Shown: positions 63,936 through 64,000 of the stretch, piece by piece
Position numbering within the stretch: the stretch's first letter is position 1
Layout: every line of letters begins with the position of its first letter
From: Kytococcus schroeteri
GTDB lineage: Bacteria; Actinomycetota; Actinomycetes; Actinomycetales; Dermatophilaceae
DNA length: 64,000 bases
Assembly: GCF_042433515.1 (NCBI RefSeq)
Contig: NZ_JBHLVH010000010.1
Span: 30,945-94,944 of the forward strand
Reading direction: 5' to 3'
Position numbers and translations under genes: made by a program
The notes under the pieces: generated by a model
Seen by the model: the letters and a program-made list of their open reading frames with translations, nothing else
Told to the model about the DNA's origin: nothing
Database searches by the model: none

Positions 63936-64000
63936 GATGTGATGTCCAGGGACGTTGTTGCGTGACTCGCTGACAGGTGAAGGCCTCCTGTTGCGAGAGT
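63936..64000. other. Lower-GC terminal stretch, possible mobile-element edge
   Basis: The last 65 bases fall to about half GC and contain none of the surrounding codon style. This looks like the outer end of an insertion sequence or other insertion, but no transposase or terminal repeat can be shown before the window stops. Confidence 0.25.

Overview
The window is chromosomal DNA of a high-GC actinobacterium. It is roughly 70+% GC, GTG starts are frequent, and genes often overlap by four bases (GTGA or ATGA). Two WhiB proteins, a mycothione reductase, MtrAB-LpqB, an adenylate cyclase with the mycobacterial-type regulatory domain and a 180-kDa-class NAD-glutamate dehydrogenase all point the same way. 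Gene order (accE-accD-birA; gtrA/purK-purE-acyl-CoA dehydrogenase; whiB2-DUF3499-manB-SIS; mtrAB-lpqB-comF-hpf-secA; whiB1) follows the conserved actinobacterial backbone known from mycobacteria. The style of the rest suggests Micrococcales, but I cannot name a genus from sequence alone.

Layout. 2-3943: siderophore-type iron ABC importer (binding protein cut by the window edge, two permeases, ATPase). 4012-7343: maf, cupin, SRPBCC protein and a DUF885 protein, all on the minus strand. 7445-9303: MOSC protein, then a DUF559 nuclease-like gene bracketed by two long near-perfect palindromes. 9322-12235: acyl-CoA carboxylase epsilon and beta subunits, divergent from birA, which encodes the ligase that would biotinylate the partner subunit. 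12287-16065: four-gene operon of adenylate cyclase, enoyl-CoA hydratase, response regulator and kinase. 16138-20490: gtrA, purK, purE, NYN nuclease, acyl-CoA dehydrogenase. 20551-21912: structured leader and secreted polysaccharide deacetylase. 22000-25437: LCP-azlC-azlD operon and a divergent glycosyltransferase. 25516-28802: CoA-transferase, TIGR03089 protein, AlkA-like glycosylase.

28820-34243 carries whiB2, a degenerate metallopeptidase-like gene, DUF3499, manB, a SIS-domain gene and mycothione reductase. 34311-41342 carries mtrA-mtrB-lpqB, comF, hpf and a YcaQ/AlkX-type glycosylase. A palindrome array at 41381-41514 lies between that gene and a protein with four GNAT domains. Then come secA, an Rv3235-like protein, a LysM protein, small regulators, a SAF/CpaE-like pair and pruA (44160-53270). 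53378-59470 holds two minus-strand genes and NAD-glutamate dehydrogenase; a 33-base run of N lies in the loop of its terminator. The last part has whiB1, tRNA-Lys, a YihY protein, tRNA-His, orn and a PrsW-like protease. The final 65 bases are lower in GC and unassigned.

Two global features stand out. About twenty genes have a TANNNT -10 box placed 6-7 bases before their start codon, so they should be leaderless; this was used to choose many starts. Convergent gene pairs are mostly separated by long GC-rich hairpins without T-tracts. The most unusual elements are the palindrome-flanked DUF559 cassette, the tandem GAGGG-loop hairpins before the deacetylase, and the covarying ACCGGT palindrome array.
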